A DNA stretch of 64,000 nucleotides. It comes from Chromohalobacter sp. 11-W. GTDB lineage: Bacteria; Pseudomonadota; Gammaproteobacteria; Pseudomonadales; Halomonadaceae. The position numbers and the translations under genes are program-made. Below the pieces are notes generated by a model, which saw nothing but the letters and a program-made list of their open reading frames with translations, had not been told where the DNA came from and did no database searches. The stretch spans positions 124,001 to 188,000 of the forward strand of contig NZ_JARANZ010000007.1 in the NCBI RefSeq assembly GCF_029889905.1, given 5' to 3'. Shown piece by piece: positions 15,201 through 23,952 of this stretch (within the stretch, counting starts at the first letter, position 1; each line of letters starts with the position of its first letter).

Positions 15201-16689
15201 ACAGTACGGCCATCGGCGTGTCGTCACCCATCGAGCCCACCGCCTCCTGGCCGCCTTCGGCCAACGGGCGCAACAGCTGATCGCGCTCTTCGAACGTCAC
15301 CTGGAACATCTTCTGGTAGACGTTGAGTTCGTTACCGGCCATGGGCTGGAAGCGCGCCAGCTCGGTCAACGCGGACTCCAGGTAATGCGCATGCTGCTTC
15401 AACCAGCGACGGTAGGGATACGCCGAGCGCAGGCGTTCGTCGACATCCGGCGTATGCAGGACTTCACCGGTGTGAGTGTCCACGGCGAGGATCTGCCCCG
15501 GGCCCACACGACCCTTGGCGATGACGTCCTCGGGCTTGTAATCGTAGACACCGATCTCGGAGGACAGGGTGATGTAGCCGTTCTCGGTGATCACCCAGCG
15601 CGCCGGACGCAACCCGTTACGGTCGAGCATGCACACCGCATGGCGGCCATCGGTCATCACCAGACCGGCGGGGCCGTCCCACGGCTCCATATGCATGGAG
15701 TTGTATTCATAGAAGGCGCGCAGATCGCCGTCCATGGTTTCGACGTTCTGCCACGCCGGCGGCACCATCATGCGCACGGCGTTGTAAAGATCCATGCCCC
15801 CGGTCAGCAACACCTCGAGCATGTTGTCCATGCTGGAGGAGTCGGAACCCGAGGTATTGACGATCTCGTCGAGCTCGGTGATCTCGGGCAACAACGGCGA
15901 GATGAAGTTTTCCTTGCGCGCGTTGGCCCAGCCACGGTTGGCTTCGACCGTGTTGATCTCGCCATTGTGGGCCATGAACCGGAAGGGTTGCGCCAAAGGC
16001 CAGCGCGGCGCGGTATTGGTGGAGAAGCGTTGATGGAAAACGCAGATCGCCGTATGCAGCCGCTCATCGCCCAGGTCACGATAAAAGGTCGGCAGGTCCG
16101 CGGGCATCATCAGCCCCTTGTAGGACACCACCTCGCTGGACAACGAACAGATATAGAAGTTGTCTTCGTCCTTGAGCGCTTGTTCGGCATAACGACGCGC
16201 CATGAACAGATCGACATTGAACGCCTGGGTGTCACGCTCGTCTTCCGCTTCGACGAAGACCTGGCGAATCCGGGGCAGGCACTCCAATGCCATGGGGCCA
16301 CAGACTGAAGCATCGGTGGGGACTTCGCGCCAACCACTGACACGCAGCCCGCGCGCCGTCAGTTGCGCCTCGAGCACCTCTCGCGCATGCGCCTCGCGCG
16401 CATCGTCATCGGGCAGAAACACACTCCCCACGGCGAAACGCTCGCCTAGCACGACACCCAGGTCCTCACTCGCCACGGCACGCATGAAGTCGCCGGGCAT
16501 CTTGAATAGTAGACCGCAGCCATCGCCGGTCTTGCCATCGGCGGCGATGCCGCCGCGGTGGGTCATGCACGTCAGGGACTCGATCGCGGTCTTGAGCAGG
16601 TCATGACTCGCCTGCCCTTCCATGTGGGCGATCAAGCCAAAACCGCAGTTGTCACGGAACTCGCCAGGCTGGTGAAGGCCTCTCATCAT
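12238..16689 (-). CDS. gltB: Glutamate synthase (NADPH), large subunit
   Basis: Catalytic subunit of GOGAT: hydrolyses glutamine, channels ammonia and makes glutamate from 2-oxoglutarate. The 1483-aa protein begins with a short propeptide before the amidotransferase nucleophile in [11 protein letters not shown] (C15). Further on come the central domain, the FMN-binding synthase domain ([31 protein letters not shown]), 3Fe-4S cysteines in [15 protein letters not shown] and the C-terminal beta-helix region. Length is normal. The ATG at 16689 has GAGG nearby. First gene of gltBD; the 450-bp upstream region holds its promoter. Glutamate is also an osmolyte in halophiles, but nothing here shows special control. 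Confidence 0.98.
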   Translation of the reverse strand: MMRGLHQPGEFRDNCGFGLIAHMEGQASHDLLKTAIESLTCMTHRGGIAADGKTGDGCGLLFKMPGDFMRAVASEDLGVVLGERFAVGSVFLPDDDAREAHAREVLEAQLTARGLRVSGWREVPTDASVCGPMALECLPRIRQVFVEAEDERDTQAFNVDLFMARRYAEQALKDEDNFYICSLSSEVVSYKGLMMPADLPTFYRDLGDERLHTAICVFHQRFSTNTAPRWPLAQPFRFMAHNGEINTVEANRGWANARKENFISPLLPEITELDEIVNTSGSDSSSMDNMLEVLLTGGMDLYNAVRMMVPPAWQNVETMDGDLRAFYEYNSMHMEPWDGPAGLVMTDGRHAVCMLDRNGLRPARWVITENGYITLSSEIGVYDYKPEDVIAKGRVGPGQILAVDTHTGEVLHTPDVDERLRSAYPYRRWLKQHAHYLESALTELARFQPMAGNELNVYQKMFQVTFEERDQLLRPLAEGGQEAVGSMGDDTPMAVLSRHGRLLTDYFRQKFAQVTNPAIDPLREAIVMSLETCCGAELNVFEATPEHAHRLILTTPVLSPRKFTALVTQEDPAFASHKLSLSYDPERDTLKQALLNLCQRAEDAIREGKVILVLSDADLERGKLPIHAVLAVGAIHHHLGRKALRPRVNLVVETGYARDAHQMAVLFGVGATAVYPYLAYQVMADMHNTGELTGNPADARENYRKGMQKGLYKILSKMGISTLASYRGSQLFEAVGLSSEVMDMCFAGMASRIEGAGFAELQLQQELLARDAWIPRKSIRQGGLVKYVHDHEYHAYNPDVVMQLQSAVQSGDYAKWKQFAQTVNERSVATIRDLLTLKPAPEPLPLDEVEPVENLLPRFDSAGMSLGALSPEAHEAMAQAMNETGGRSNSGEGGEDPARYGTVRSSKIKQIASGRFGVTPAYLVNAEVLQIKVAQGAKPGEGGQLPGGKVNELIARLRYAVPGVTLISPPPHHDIYSIEDLAQLIFDLKQVNPAAQVSVKLVSEPGIGTIATGVAKAYADLITVSGYDGGTAASPLTSIKHAGSPWELGLPEVHQALRINSLRDKIRLQTDGGLKTGLDVVKAAILGAESFGFGTAPMVALGCKYLRICHLNNCATGVATQHQHLRDEHFRGTVDMVKHYFRFIAEEVRELMALLGVRQLTDLIGRTDLLEILEGETASQRKLDLMPLLQNDHVPEGAPQFCQVGRNEPHDPGAKNQEMLDALLPAIEAKSGGEFHLRITNCDRSVGARVSGEIAKRYGESGLEDAPITARFIGVAGQSFGVWNARGLQLYLEGDANDYVGKGMNGGKVVIVPPHESRFESHKTAIIGNTCLYGATGGKLFAAGTAGERFAVRNSGVHAVIEGAGDHCCEYMTGGLVAVLGETGINFGAGMTGGFAYVLDEDRTFVDKYNHELVEIHRINTEVMEAYRRHLREMIEEYVAETGSARGQAILEDFSDFIRHFWLVKPKAASLNGLLAQSRRQPE

Positions 16690-17084
16690 GGGCGTGCCTC
16701 ACAAAATTTTGAAACTTGTGTCCAGAAATAATCGTGTTATGCTTTACGGTTATCTTTTATTTTTTGAAGGTCGAAAAGCACGTCATGCGATGACGCATCG
16801 GGCGTGAAAAAGGTCGACCAGCATATCCCTTGGCCCCCTCTCAAGCAATTCCACTACCTGCCGCTTTGCCGCAAATCTGCGCAAAATCGCGGAGTTAGCC
16901 GCAAACCCTCGCTAAAACCCCTGACATGTCAACGCGTTAGCAAGCTTGAACGCCTGAGCCTCGAAGCACGCGACTTTAGTCTAAAACCCAGCCTCATCTC
17001 ATGCCGATCCTGCATGAGGCATGCCGATACAGGCATATTGTCGCGTGAAAAGCGCCGCTGCACAAACGCAGCAAGGCCCTACGC
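16690..17084. other. gltB upstream region, no gene found
   Basis: About 395 bp between the aroB terminator and gltB. I find no coding frame with family similarity, no sigma-54 motif and no clear sigma-70 pair. It contains an AT-rich stretch (16725-16770) likely to hold the gltB promoter and a small palindrome at 16781-16795. Open frames here look accidental. Confidence 0.5.
16781..16795. promoter_or_regulatory. Small palindrome upstream of gltB, possible operator
   Basis: CGTCAT-GCG-ATGACG, a perfect 6-bp dyad with a 3-bp centre, about 92 bp upstream of the gltB start. Size and spacing fit a dimeric regulator site, but I cannot name the regulator. Confidence 0.35.
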
Positions 17085-17109
17085 AAAACGCCTGCCGAGG
17101 AGGCAGGCG
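17085..17109 (-). terminator. Rho-independent terminator of the pil-aroKB operon
   Basis: On the minus strand an 8-bp stem (CGCCTGCC / GGCAGGCG, 17089-17096 with 17102-17109) closes a 5-nt loop and is followed by TTTT, 30 bases after the aroB stop. Confidence 0.85.
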
Positions 17110-17139
17110 TCGCGAGTCGATCGGCGGGAGAAGAGCGCG

Positions 17140-18270
17140 TCAGGCGCGAGGGAACTCGTCGAGCAGCGCCTTGAGCATATCCGGCGGAGTATCGTCGTAG
17201 ACGCACGCCTCACCCAGGCCGGACAACAACACCAGACGTAAGCGGCCGTCGATGTTCTTCTTGTCCAAGCGCATGGCGGCGAGAAAATCATCGGCACTCA
17301 TCGCAGCAGGCACCGTCACCGGCAGCCCGGCACTGGCCACCAGCGTCTCGACACGTGCCATATCCTCGCTGGAAAGCCAGCCCAGACGCTGCGACAGCGT
17401 GGCGGCCATCAGCATTCCCGCGCCCACGGCCTCACCATGAAGCCAATTACCATAGCCTTGATGCGCTTCGATGGCGTGCCCGAAGGTATGCCCCAGGTTG
17501 AGCAGCGCTCGCTGCCCTTGCTCGGTCTCGTCGCGGGCGACGATCTCGGCCTTGATCGCACAGCTTCTCAGAATGGCGTCGGTGAGCGCCTCGACATCGA
17601 GCCCGCGCAGCGCCGACATACGCGCCTCTAGCCAGGCGAGGAAGTCGGCATCCTGTATCAGGCCGTACTTGATGACCTCGGCGAGCCCCGCGGCTAGCTC
17701 TCGGCCCGGCAGCGTGGCCAACGTATCGGTGTCGATCAATACCGCGCGCGGCTGCCAGAAAGCGCCGATCATGTTCTTGCCGCGCGGATGATTGACGCCG
17801 GTTTTGCCCCCCACCGAGGAATCCACCTGCGACAACAAGGTGGTGGGCACTTGCACGAAAGCCACGCCACGCTGATAGCACGCCGCTGCGTACCCTGCCA
17901 TGTCGCCGATCACGCCCCCGCCGAGCGCCACTAGCGTGCAACGACGGTTGAAGCCCGCCGCCAGCAGTGCATCCCAGATGCGTTCGACACTGGCCAACGT
18001 TTTGGTGTGCTCGCCGTCGGGCAGGATCACCTCGCGCACGTCACGATCGTCACCGCTCAGTGTGCGCTTGAGGCGCTCGAGATACAGCGGTGCCACCGTC
18101 TCGTTGGTGACGATCATCACCTGGCGCCCGGCTAGGTACGGCACCAGCATGTCCGGTGTGTCGAGCAACCCCGGCCCGACATGGATGGGATAGCGCCGGG
18201 CGTCGAGCTCGACATGCAGACGTTGATACGGCGATGCGGACGAAGCGGACGAAGCGGACGAAGCGGTCAT
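17140..18270 (-). CDS. aroB: 3-dehydroquinate synthase
   Basis: Second step of the shikimate pathway: converts DAHP to 3-dehydroquinate using NAD and a divalent metal. The 376-aa protein shows [30 protein letters not shown] and [20 protein letters not shown], and His ligands in GHTFGHAIE and NWLHGEAV. The ATG at 18270, two bases after the aroK stop, is preferred over a TTG at 18276. The N-terminus is odd: residues 3-12 are a run of Ala/Ser encoded by a 9-bp tandem repeat, ahead of the normal start of homology. Last gene of the pilMNOPQ-aroK-aroB operon. Confidence 0.96.
   Translation of the reverse strand: MTASSASSASSASPYQRLHVELDARRYPIHVGPGLLDTPDMLVPYLAGRQVMIVTNETVAPLYLERLKRTLSGDDRDVREVILPDGEHTKTLASVERIWDALLAAGFNRRCTLVALGGGVIGDMAGYAAACYQRGVAFVQVPTTLLSQVDSSVGGKTGVNHPRGKNMIGAFWQPRAVLIDTDTLATLPGRELAAGLAEVIKYGLIQDADFLAWLEARMSALRGLDVEALTDAILRSCAIKAEIVARDETEQGQRALLNLGHTFGHAIEAHQGYGNWLHGEAVGAGMLMAATLSQRLGWLSSEDMARVETLVASAGLPVTVPAAMSADDFLAAMRLDKKNIDGRLRLVLLSGLGEACVYDDTPPDMLKALLDEFPRA
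18236..18266 (-). repeat. 9-bp tandem repeat inside the 5' end of aroB
   Basis: The unit GCGGACGAA recurs about 3.5 times, encoding repeated Ala-Ser-Ser on the minus strand. It lies in frame directly after the aroB start, so copy-number changes would alter only a non-conserved N-terminal tail. Confidence 0.8.
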
Positions 18271-18272
18271 GA

Positions 18273-18815
18273 TCAAGCCTTTAGATCGAGTGGATCGGAC
18301 AAACGCTTGGTGCGGCGAATGATCTCGTTGACCACCGCCTTGGGGCCGCGCCGGTCGGTACGTACCGTCAAGTCGGCGGTGGCGCGATAAAGCGGGTCAC
18401 GCTTGGCGAATAGATCGCGCAGCACCTGCTCAGGGTTGCCTTGGCGCAACAAGGGGCGATTACGGTCGCGGGCCGTGCGCCGAATCTGCTGTTCGACCGA
18501 GGTCGCCAAATACACCACCGTGCCACGCTCACGCAGCGCCTGGCGGTTATCCTCGCGCATCACCGCGCCACCGCCGGTGGCGAGGACGATGGCCTCGCGG
18601 CCGGCCAACTCCCGCAGCATGAGGGTTTCACGATCACGAAAGCCACGCTCGCCCTCGACATCGAAAATCCAGGCAATATTGGCACCGCAGCGCGCCTCGA
18701 TTTCGTGATCGCTATCGAAAAACTCGCGCTTCAACTCGGCTGCCAGCAGGCGTCCGATGGTACTTTTCCCCGCGCCCATAGGGCCGACGAGAATGATCGT
18801 GGGCAGACCCTGCAT
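18273..18815 (-). CDS. aroK: Shikimate kinase
   Basis: Phosphorylates shikimate with ATP (fifth shikimate-pathway step). The 180-aa protein has Walker [10 protein letters not shown] at 11-19, the shikimate-binding Asp/Arg region [13 protein letters not shown], the GERGFRDRE motif and the LATGGGAV loop. Length is typical. Its ATG shares one base with the pilQ stop (TGATG), indicating translational coupling, and aroB starts two bases downstream. The association of aroKB with pilMNOPQ is the normal arrangement in pseudomonads and relatives. Confidence 0.97.
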   Translation of the reverse strand: MQGLPTIILVGPMGAGKSTIGRLLAAELKREFFDSDHEIEARCGANIAWIFDVEGERGFRDRETLMLRELAGREAIVLATGGGAVMREDNRQALRERGTVVYLATSVEQQIRRTARDRNRPLLRQGNPEQVLRDLFAKRDPLYRATADLTVRTDRRGPKAVVNEIIRRTKRLSDPLDLKA

Positions 18816-20824
18816 CAGCGATTCGCCTGTTCGTCTCCGATGATCTTGGGGGTAATGAAGATCAGTAATTCTACCTTTTCGTTGGATTCCTGGGTATAGC
18901 GGAACAACGAACCGATGAACGGTAAATCACCGAGCAGCGGTGTCTTGTAGAGATTGCGCAATTGCTCGGAGGTCAGTATGCCGCCCAACACCACCGTTTC
19001 GCCATCATCCACCAGCACCTGGGTCTCGATGGAATTGGTATCGATCGCCGGCGCCCCATCATAGCTACTATCGGCGACAGTATCGTTGTTGATCAGCAAG
19101 TCCATGACGATGCTGTCGTCGGGGGTGATCTGCGGTGTCACTGCTAGCGACAGCACGGCTTCCTTGAATTCCACGTTGGTCGCCCCGGACGAGGTCGACT
19201 CTTGGTAGGGAATTTCCTGCCCCTGCTTGATCACCGCCTTCTTCTGGTTGGCGGTGATGATCTTGGGTTGGGAAATGGTCTGACTCTTGCCTTCGCTTTC
19301 CAGAGCGCGCAGCTCCAGATCGAGCAGTACATCGCCGGAAAGATAGCCGAAGCTGAATGCCGAGCCGCTGCCATCGCTATCGCCCAGATCGACGGAGAGA
19401 CCGGCAGAGCCGCGATTGGCACCGCTGGGGTTGCGGTCGACCACGCTCCCCACGCCATCTTCGTCGAAGGTAACCCCCTGGCTTTGCGAGACGCCCCAAT
19501 TGACGCCCAACTCTTGAGAGGCAGTGTCACGGGCGATGACGATACGCGCCTCGATCTGCACCTGGCGCACCGGCACATCGAGCCTGTCGAGCATGTCACG
19601 GATACCGGCCAGTTGCTCGGGCGTGTCACGTACCAGCAAGGTATTGGTCCGCTCATCGACCGTCACACGACCACGCTCGGAGAGCAGCCCGAACCCTTCG
19701 CTGCCACGCAGCATCGTGGCCAGATCAGTGGCCTTGGCGTAACGCACCTGTACGTATTCCGTCTTCAGCGAAGCCAACTGTTGAGACTGAGCGCGGTTCT
19801 CCAGCGTCTGGCGCTCCATCTGCGCTAGCTCATCGGCGGGCGCAACCACGATCACATCCCCCTCGCGACGACTCGCAAGGCCATGACTCTTGAGGATCAG
19901 ATCGAGCGCTTGATCCCACGGCACCTGCGTGAGATTGAGCGTCACGCTGCCCTGGACGCTATCGCTGGCGACGATATTGACCCCACTGAAGTCGGAGAGC
20001 ACCGACAATACTTCGCGCACTTGGATGTTCTGAAAATTGAGACTCACCGGCTCGCCGTCGTATTCCTGTGCGTCGTCTTCTAACGCGCGCGCATCATCAG
20101 CGCGCGGCCGCACCTCCACGATCAGTTGATCGCCGCGCTGCGTGACCAGGTGCTGAAAAGCCTCGCGATTGTCGAGCGTCAGCGTCACACCCTCATCGCC
20201 CTCCTGCGGCACGATGCGCGACACCGGCGTATCGAAATCGCTGACGTCGAGGATCCGGTTCATATCTCCGGGCAGCCGGACACCAGGCAGCGATACCGTC
20301 AAGGTATCACCCTCAGTATCCGTTTCAGGCGTCACGCCACCGTGGTCGAGCGTGACCACCAAACGACCAGCGCCGTTATCGCCGCGCCGAAAATCGAGAT
20401 CGCGGATGCGCGTCAGCGCGGTGGAACGCTCAGCGGCATCCCCACCCAGGCGCACGCGAAGCCGCTCCCCCTGACGCTGGGTCGAATAAGGCAGGGGCTC
20501 ATCGAGACCGAATACCAAACGCGTGCGCTCCCCGGTGTCGGCCACGCTGACCTCGCGCAGTCCGTCCCGATCGATACCGAAGCGGCGCTGATCGAGCTGG
20601 TTTGTCGTTGCCGGCAGGTCGACGATGACCTGCGCCGGCGAATCGCTTCGGTAGCTATGCGGCTCGGGTGCCGGACCATCGAACGCCAGCAGAGCATCGA
20701 TTCCGCCATCCCCGCGCTGGGCGAACTCGAGCGATGTCAACGTCGCCGCCTGTCCTTGGGCACAGACGGCCAGCCCCACGAGGCAGAGCCCGCCCATCAG
20801 CCAGTCGCGCAGCGTTCGCATCAT
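18815..20824 (-). CDS. pilQ: Type IV pilus secretin PilQ
   Basis: Outer-membrane secretin ring through which the type IV pilus leaves the cell. The 669-aa precursor has a signal peptide (hydrophobic residues 10-26, cleavage near GQA-ATL), two AMIN peptidoglycan-binding domains, an STN/N0 domain ([20 protein letters not shown]), an N1 domain and the C-terminal secretin domain ending [16 protein letters not shown] with the usual [10 protein letters not shown]. The ATG at 20824 follows AGGAG; the upstream frame extension overlaps pilP and is not signal-like. Works with PilMNOP encoded directly upstream. No pilin or motor ATPase gene is in this window. Confidence 0.95.
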   Translation of the reverse strand: MMRTLRDWLMGGLCLVGLAVCAQGQAATLTSLEFAQRGDGGIDALLAFDGPAPEPHSYRSDSPAQVIVDLPATTNQLDQRRFGIDRDGLREVSVADTGERTRLVFGLDEPLPYSTQRQGERLRVRLGGDAAERSTALTRIRDLDFRRGDNGAGRLVVTLDHGGVTPETDTEGDTLTVSLPGVRLPGDMNRILDVSDFDTPVSRIVPQEGDEGVTLTLDNREAFQHLVTQRGDQLIVEVRPRADDARALEDDAQEYDGEPVSLNFQNIQVREVLSVLSDFSGVNIVASDSVQGSVTLNLTQVPWDQALDLILKSHGLASRREGDVIVVAPADELAQMERQTLENRAQSQQLASLKTEYVQVRYAKATDLATMLRGSEGFGLLSERGRVTVDERTNTLLVRDTPEQLAGIRDMLDRLDVPVRQVQIEARIVIARDTASQELGVNWGVSQSQGVTFDEDGVGSVVDRNPSGANRGSAGLSVDLGDSDGSGSAFSFGYLSGDVLLDLELRALESEGKSQTISQPKIITANQKKAVIKQGQEIPYQESTSSGATNVEFKEAVLSLAVTPQITPDDSIVMDLLINNDTVADSSYDGAPAIDTNSIETQVLVDDGETVVLGGILTSEQLRNLYKTPLLGDLPFIGSLFRYTQESNEKVELLIFITPKIIGDEQANR

Positions 20825-20852
20825 GTCGTTCTCCTGCCTGTACGTACCGCCA

Positions 20853-21410
20853 TCACTCGGCGGCTTGCGATGAATCGTTGAATTCCAAGGTACGCTGCCG
20901 CTGACGCCAGGTGCCGCCCTCGCGCACCCGCTCGACCAGCTCGACACCCGCGTCCTGAATCGCCGTGACACGTCCGAAATCGGTCCCCAGATAGTGACCT
21001 TCGAAAAGGCGGTAGACGTTGCCGTCGGGCGCGCGGATCAAGGCCGATGGCTGCCCACCTACCGTCAAGGTTCCCACCAGTTCGAGTTGTTCCAACGGAA
21101 AGCGCTCCAGGGGCTCACGCGGACGCTGACGGTCTGGGCCATCGCCCTGTGATGCTGTCACGGCGCCTTCCTGCGTGCGGCGCTCGGCACTGAACGGGCT
21201 ACGCTGCTGGGCCTGCGAATAATGTGCCGTGCGATACACCGGCGCGGGAGGAAGCGACTCGATGCTACCCTCCGGCCGCTGGCGCAGGGCATTCAGGTGC
21301 GCATCCAGGGTGGTCATCTCGGCATCGCGACAACCGCCCAGCAACACCATCCCGACCAACCCCGTAAGCAGGACACGCCAACGCCGAGAGCTCGTCAGCC
21401 ATTCAGTCAT
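20853..21410 (-). CDS. pilP: Type IV pilus lipoprotein PilP
   Basis: Inner-membrane lipoprotein linking PilNO to the PilQ secretin. The 185-aa product begins with a lipoprotein signal (VLLTGLVGMVLLGGC, lipobox Cys near residue 27), then a low-complexity linker and the folded PilP domain (LEQLELVGTLTVGGQPSALIRAPD... GHYLGTDFGRV) that resembles GspC HR domains. The ATG at 21410 is chosen because it directly precedes the lipoprotein signal; it overlaps the pilO end by 8 bp. A longer open frame upstream would lie inside pilO. 28 bp separate it from pilQ. Confidence 0.93.
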   Translation of the reverse strand: MTEWLTSSRRWRVLLTGLVGMVLLGGCRDAEMTTLDAHLNALRQRPEGSIESLPPAPVYRTAHYSQAQQRSPFSAERRTQEGAVTASQGDGPDRQRPREPLERFPLEQLELVGTLTVGGQPSALIRAPDGNVYRLFEGHYLGTDFGRVTAIQDAGVELVERVREGGTWRQRQRTLEFNDSSQAAE

Positions 21411-22041
21411 CGCCACGCTCCTCGGCCTTGGGATCAGCGTCTTCGCGATAGCTGTAGGTACGGGCCAGCAGCGACAGACGCAGCGCATCGCCATCGCCCA
21501 CCGGCGACAGCGAGAAGTCATGCAGGGTCACGATACGCGGCAGCGCCGCCACGCTGGACAGGAAGGCGGCAATGTCGTGATAGCCGCCGCGTACCTGGAT
21601 ATCGAAGGGCTGCTCGATGTAGAAGTCTTGCGGCACCGGCGAACGCAACCGGATCGACTCGATGGCGAGGCGATGGTCCTGCGCCGCATCGCTGATGTCA
21701 TCCAGCAGCGCTGGGATCTCTGTGTCGGTGGGCAGCATTTTCAGCAATGCCTGCATGCGCGTGTCGAGTTCCGCCATCTGCATGCGCATCTGCTCGAGAT
21801 TAGCCGCCTGATAAGCACGGGTTTCGTATTCCTGGAGCAGCTCGCCCTCGCGCCCTTGCAAGCTCTCCAGGGTTTCCTGGCGCGGAGCGGCGACGTACCA
21901 CTGGGCTACCCAGAAGACGGCCAGAAACAGCGCCACCAGGCATATCGCCTGCAGCAACGCCGGCCAGGTGCCGGCTTCCTTGAGGTCCAGATCGCGCCAC
22001 TCGACCTCGCGCAACTGCCGCCACTGTGAGCGCAGACTCAT
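21403..22041 (-). CDS. pilO: Type IV pilus assembly protein PilO
   Basis: Bitopic inner-membrane protein of the pilus alignment complex, dimerising with PilN. The 212-aa protein has a short cytoplasmic N-terminus, one transmembrane helix at about 29-47 (LLQAICLVALFLAVFW), a coiled coil (about 55-95) and a ferredoxin-like periplasmic domain ending with VRGGYHDIAAFLSSVAALPRIVTL, typical of PilO. Its ATG overlaps the pilN stop (ATGA). Confidence 0.94.
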   Translation of the reverse strand: MSLRSQWRQLREVEWRDLDLKEAGTWPALLQAICLVALFLAVFWVAQWYVAAPRQETLESLQGREGELLQEYETRAYQAANLEQMRMQMAELDTRMQALLKMLPTDTEIPALLDDISDAAQDHRLAIESIRLRSPVPQDFYIEQPFDIQVRGGYHDIAAFLSSVAALPRIVTLHDFSLSPVGDGDALRLSLLARTYSYREDADPKAEERGDD

Positions 22042-22604
22042 GGCGCCTCCTCGGCATCACGGCGAGGCGTACGCGCCTCGACACTGAGGTTGAAGCGCTT
22101 CAGCGTCGCATCGTCGCCATCCGACTGCACGTCGGAAAGCGCCGGCGTGCCAAACACGGGCGAGGCATCGAGCTGCCGCAGCAGCTCGGACACGCGCCGA
22201 TTGGAACGCGCCAGGCCACTCAGCTCGAGTCGATCGCCCTCTCGTACCAAGCGGTCGTAATGCACCCCGTCGACCAGCGTTGCCGCCAGCTGATCGAAGA
22301 TACGCACCGTCTGCGGACGGCTGAATTGCAGCTCGCGGATCAGGCCGATCTGTTCGAGCATCCGACCCCGTAATTCGCGATAGTCCTTGACCGTGTCGAT
22401 GTCCTTTTCGAGCGCCTCCATACGGCGCTCGATCAGGGCCAGGCGACCACGTTCGGCGTCGATCCCCGCTTGATACCAACGCGACACCCCCAAGGCGCAC
22501 AACAGTGCCAGCACCGCCACGCCCACCAGCGCCATGTAAAAGCGTCGTGTGCGTCGCTGCCGGTGCGCCTCACGCCACGGCAACAGGTTGATTTCGATAC
22601 TCAT
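22038..22604 (-). CDS. pilN: Type IV pilus assembly protein PilN
   Basis: Inner-membrane partner of PilO and docking site for cytoplasmic PilM. The 188-aa product starts MSIEINLLPWREAHR, the conserved INLLPWR motif that binds the PilM groove, followed by a transmembrane helix (FYMALVGVAVLALLCALGV), coiled coil and periplasmic domain. ATG 22604 overlaps the pilM stop by the ATGA arrangement; an in-frame GTG/ATG nine codons upstream is inside pilM and lacks the motif context. Confidence 0.95.
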   Translation of the reverse strand: MSIEINLLPWREAHRQRRTRRFYMALVGVAVLALLCALGVSRWYQAGIDAERGRLALIERRMEALEKDIDTVKDYRELRGRMLEQIGLIRELQFSRPQTVRIFDQLAATLVDGVHYDRLVREGDRLELSGLARSNRRVSELLRQLDASPVFGTPALSDVQSDGDDATLKRFNLSVEARTPRRDAEEAP

Positions 22605-23671
22605 CGCCGCCCTCTCATCGCCAGGCCGCACGCAGTGAGCATCGCCGGCGCATCGCTGGCAAGCGCCTGCACGTCGACGCGCGACGCCACCCGCATGCGC
22701 TCGAACGGATTGGCCATCACCACTTCCAACCCGCTTTGCGCGGCGAGCCGTTCACGCAACCCCGGAATGACACTCGAGCCGCCCGCCAGAATCAGGCGCT
22801 GGATATCACGGGGCTTGCCCGAGGTGTGATAAAGCTGCAATGAGCGGCCGATTTGCTGAATCAGCATGTCGATGAACGGCGTCACTACCGCATGCTCGTA
22901 ATCCTCGGGCAAACCGCCGCGCTTCTTGGCCAACCCCGCCTCTTCGAGGCTCAGGCCATAGCGCTTACGGATTTCCTCGGTCAAGTGGCGACCGCCCAGC
23001 ACGTTGTCGCGGGTATAGGCGATACGCCCATCGATGAGCACATGGAAGGCGTTCATATTGGCGCCGATATCGACCAGCGCGGCGCACTCTCCCGCCTGCT
23101 CGGACGGCGTCTCGTCGCGCAACAGCTCACTGGCCGCACGCTCCATGGCGAACGATTCCACGTCGACCGCGGCAGGCTCGAGTCCGGCACGGCGAAGAAC
23201 GTCAGCGAGATGGTCGACATCCTGCAGGCGGCACGCCACCAGCAAGACATCTTGCTGATCGGGGTAGCGAGCGTTGAGCCCCAGACGCTGGAAATCGAAG
23301 GCCACCTCATTGAGCGGAAACGGGATATGGCGCTCGGACTCGAGCTGAATGCGGGCCTCGATCTCATCATCGCTGAGGGAGACCGGATAGGTCAGCGTCT
23401 TGGTGATCGTGGCGCTGGCGGGGACCGCCGCCACCGCGCGCCGTGAATGCGGACGCGCATGCTCGACCGCGCGCGTCAACGTCGCGGCCACCTCGTCGAG
23501 ATCGCGGATGCGCCGCTCCACTACCGCGCCTTCACGCAATGGGCGCACGGCGTAACTGGCGATACGTTGGCCTGCCCCCGCACGATCGAGCTCGATCAAT
23601 TTGACGGTGGCCGAGGTAATATCCACCCCTACCAGGCCTTGTTGGGACTTTTTAAACCGCCACACTGTCAT
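22601..23671 (-). CDS. pilM: Type IV pilus assembly protein PilM
   Basis: Cytoplasmic actin/FtsA-like ATPase that binds the PilN tail and helps place the pilus machine. The 356-aa protein shows the actin-fold phosphate-1 loop region VGVDITSATVKLIEL, the adenosine-binding IQRLILAGGSSVIPGL and the ALVDIGANMNAFHVL phosphate-2 element. First gene of pilMNOPQ-aroK-aroB. It diverges from mrcA across 281 bp, the same arrangement as in Pseudomonas. Confidence 0.96.
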   Translation of the reverse strand: MTVWRFKKSQQGLVGVDITSATVKLIELDRAGAGQRIASYAVRPLREGAVVERRIRDLDEVAATLTRAVEHARPHSRRAVAAVPASATITKTLTYPVSLSDDEIEARIQLESERHIPFPLNEVAFDFQRLGLNARYPDQQDVLLVACRLQDVDHLADVLRRAGLEPAAVDVESFAMERAASELLRDETPSEQAGECAALVDIGANMNAFHVLIDGRIAYTRDNVLGGRHLTEEIRKRYGLSLEEAGLAKKRGGLPEDYEHAVVTPFIDMLIQQIGRSLQLYHTSGKPRDIQRLILAGGSSVIPGLRERLAAQSGLEVVMANPFERMRVASRVDVQALASDAPAMLTACGLAMRGRR

Positions 23672-23876
23672 ACCCCTGCGATATTCTTCGGCGTGGCGTG
23701 GGGCTCGGTACTATCGTTCGTCGAGCCAACCCGCTGCCCCTGTGCCGAGGCAAGCCGCTTTATTATCAGCGTGCCACACTATCGTATGAGGCACGCCACA
23801 TTGCGTAAGGTTACATTATGCATACTGCCGTGACAGTCGATTTGCATCAACGCTAGCCCCTATGCGGCTGCGTTCT

Positions 23877-23882
23877 TATAAT
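23877..23882 (+). promoter_or_regulatory. Candidate -10 hexamer of mrcA
   Basis: A perfect TATAAT lies 70 bp before the mrcA start in the pilM-mrcA divergent spacer. No convincing -35 is seen 16-18 bp upstream, so the promoter call is tentative. Confidence 0.4.
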
Positions 23883-23952
23883 GCCGATGGCAACGGATTG
23901 CACCATTCATTGCGGCCAGACCGCCACCCAAGACGACGGAAAACGCCTTTTC

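Noticed and set aside
17011-17036. GCATGAGGCATGC-like repeats upstream of gltB
   Set aside because: Short and irregular; likely chance in a non-coding stretch.
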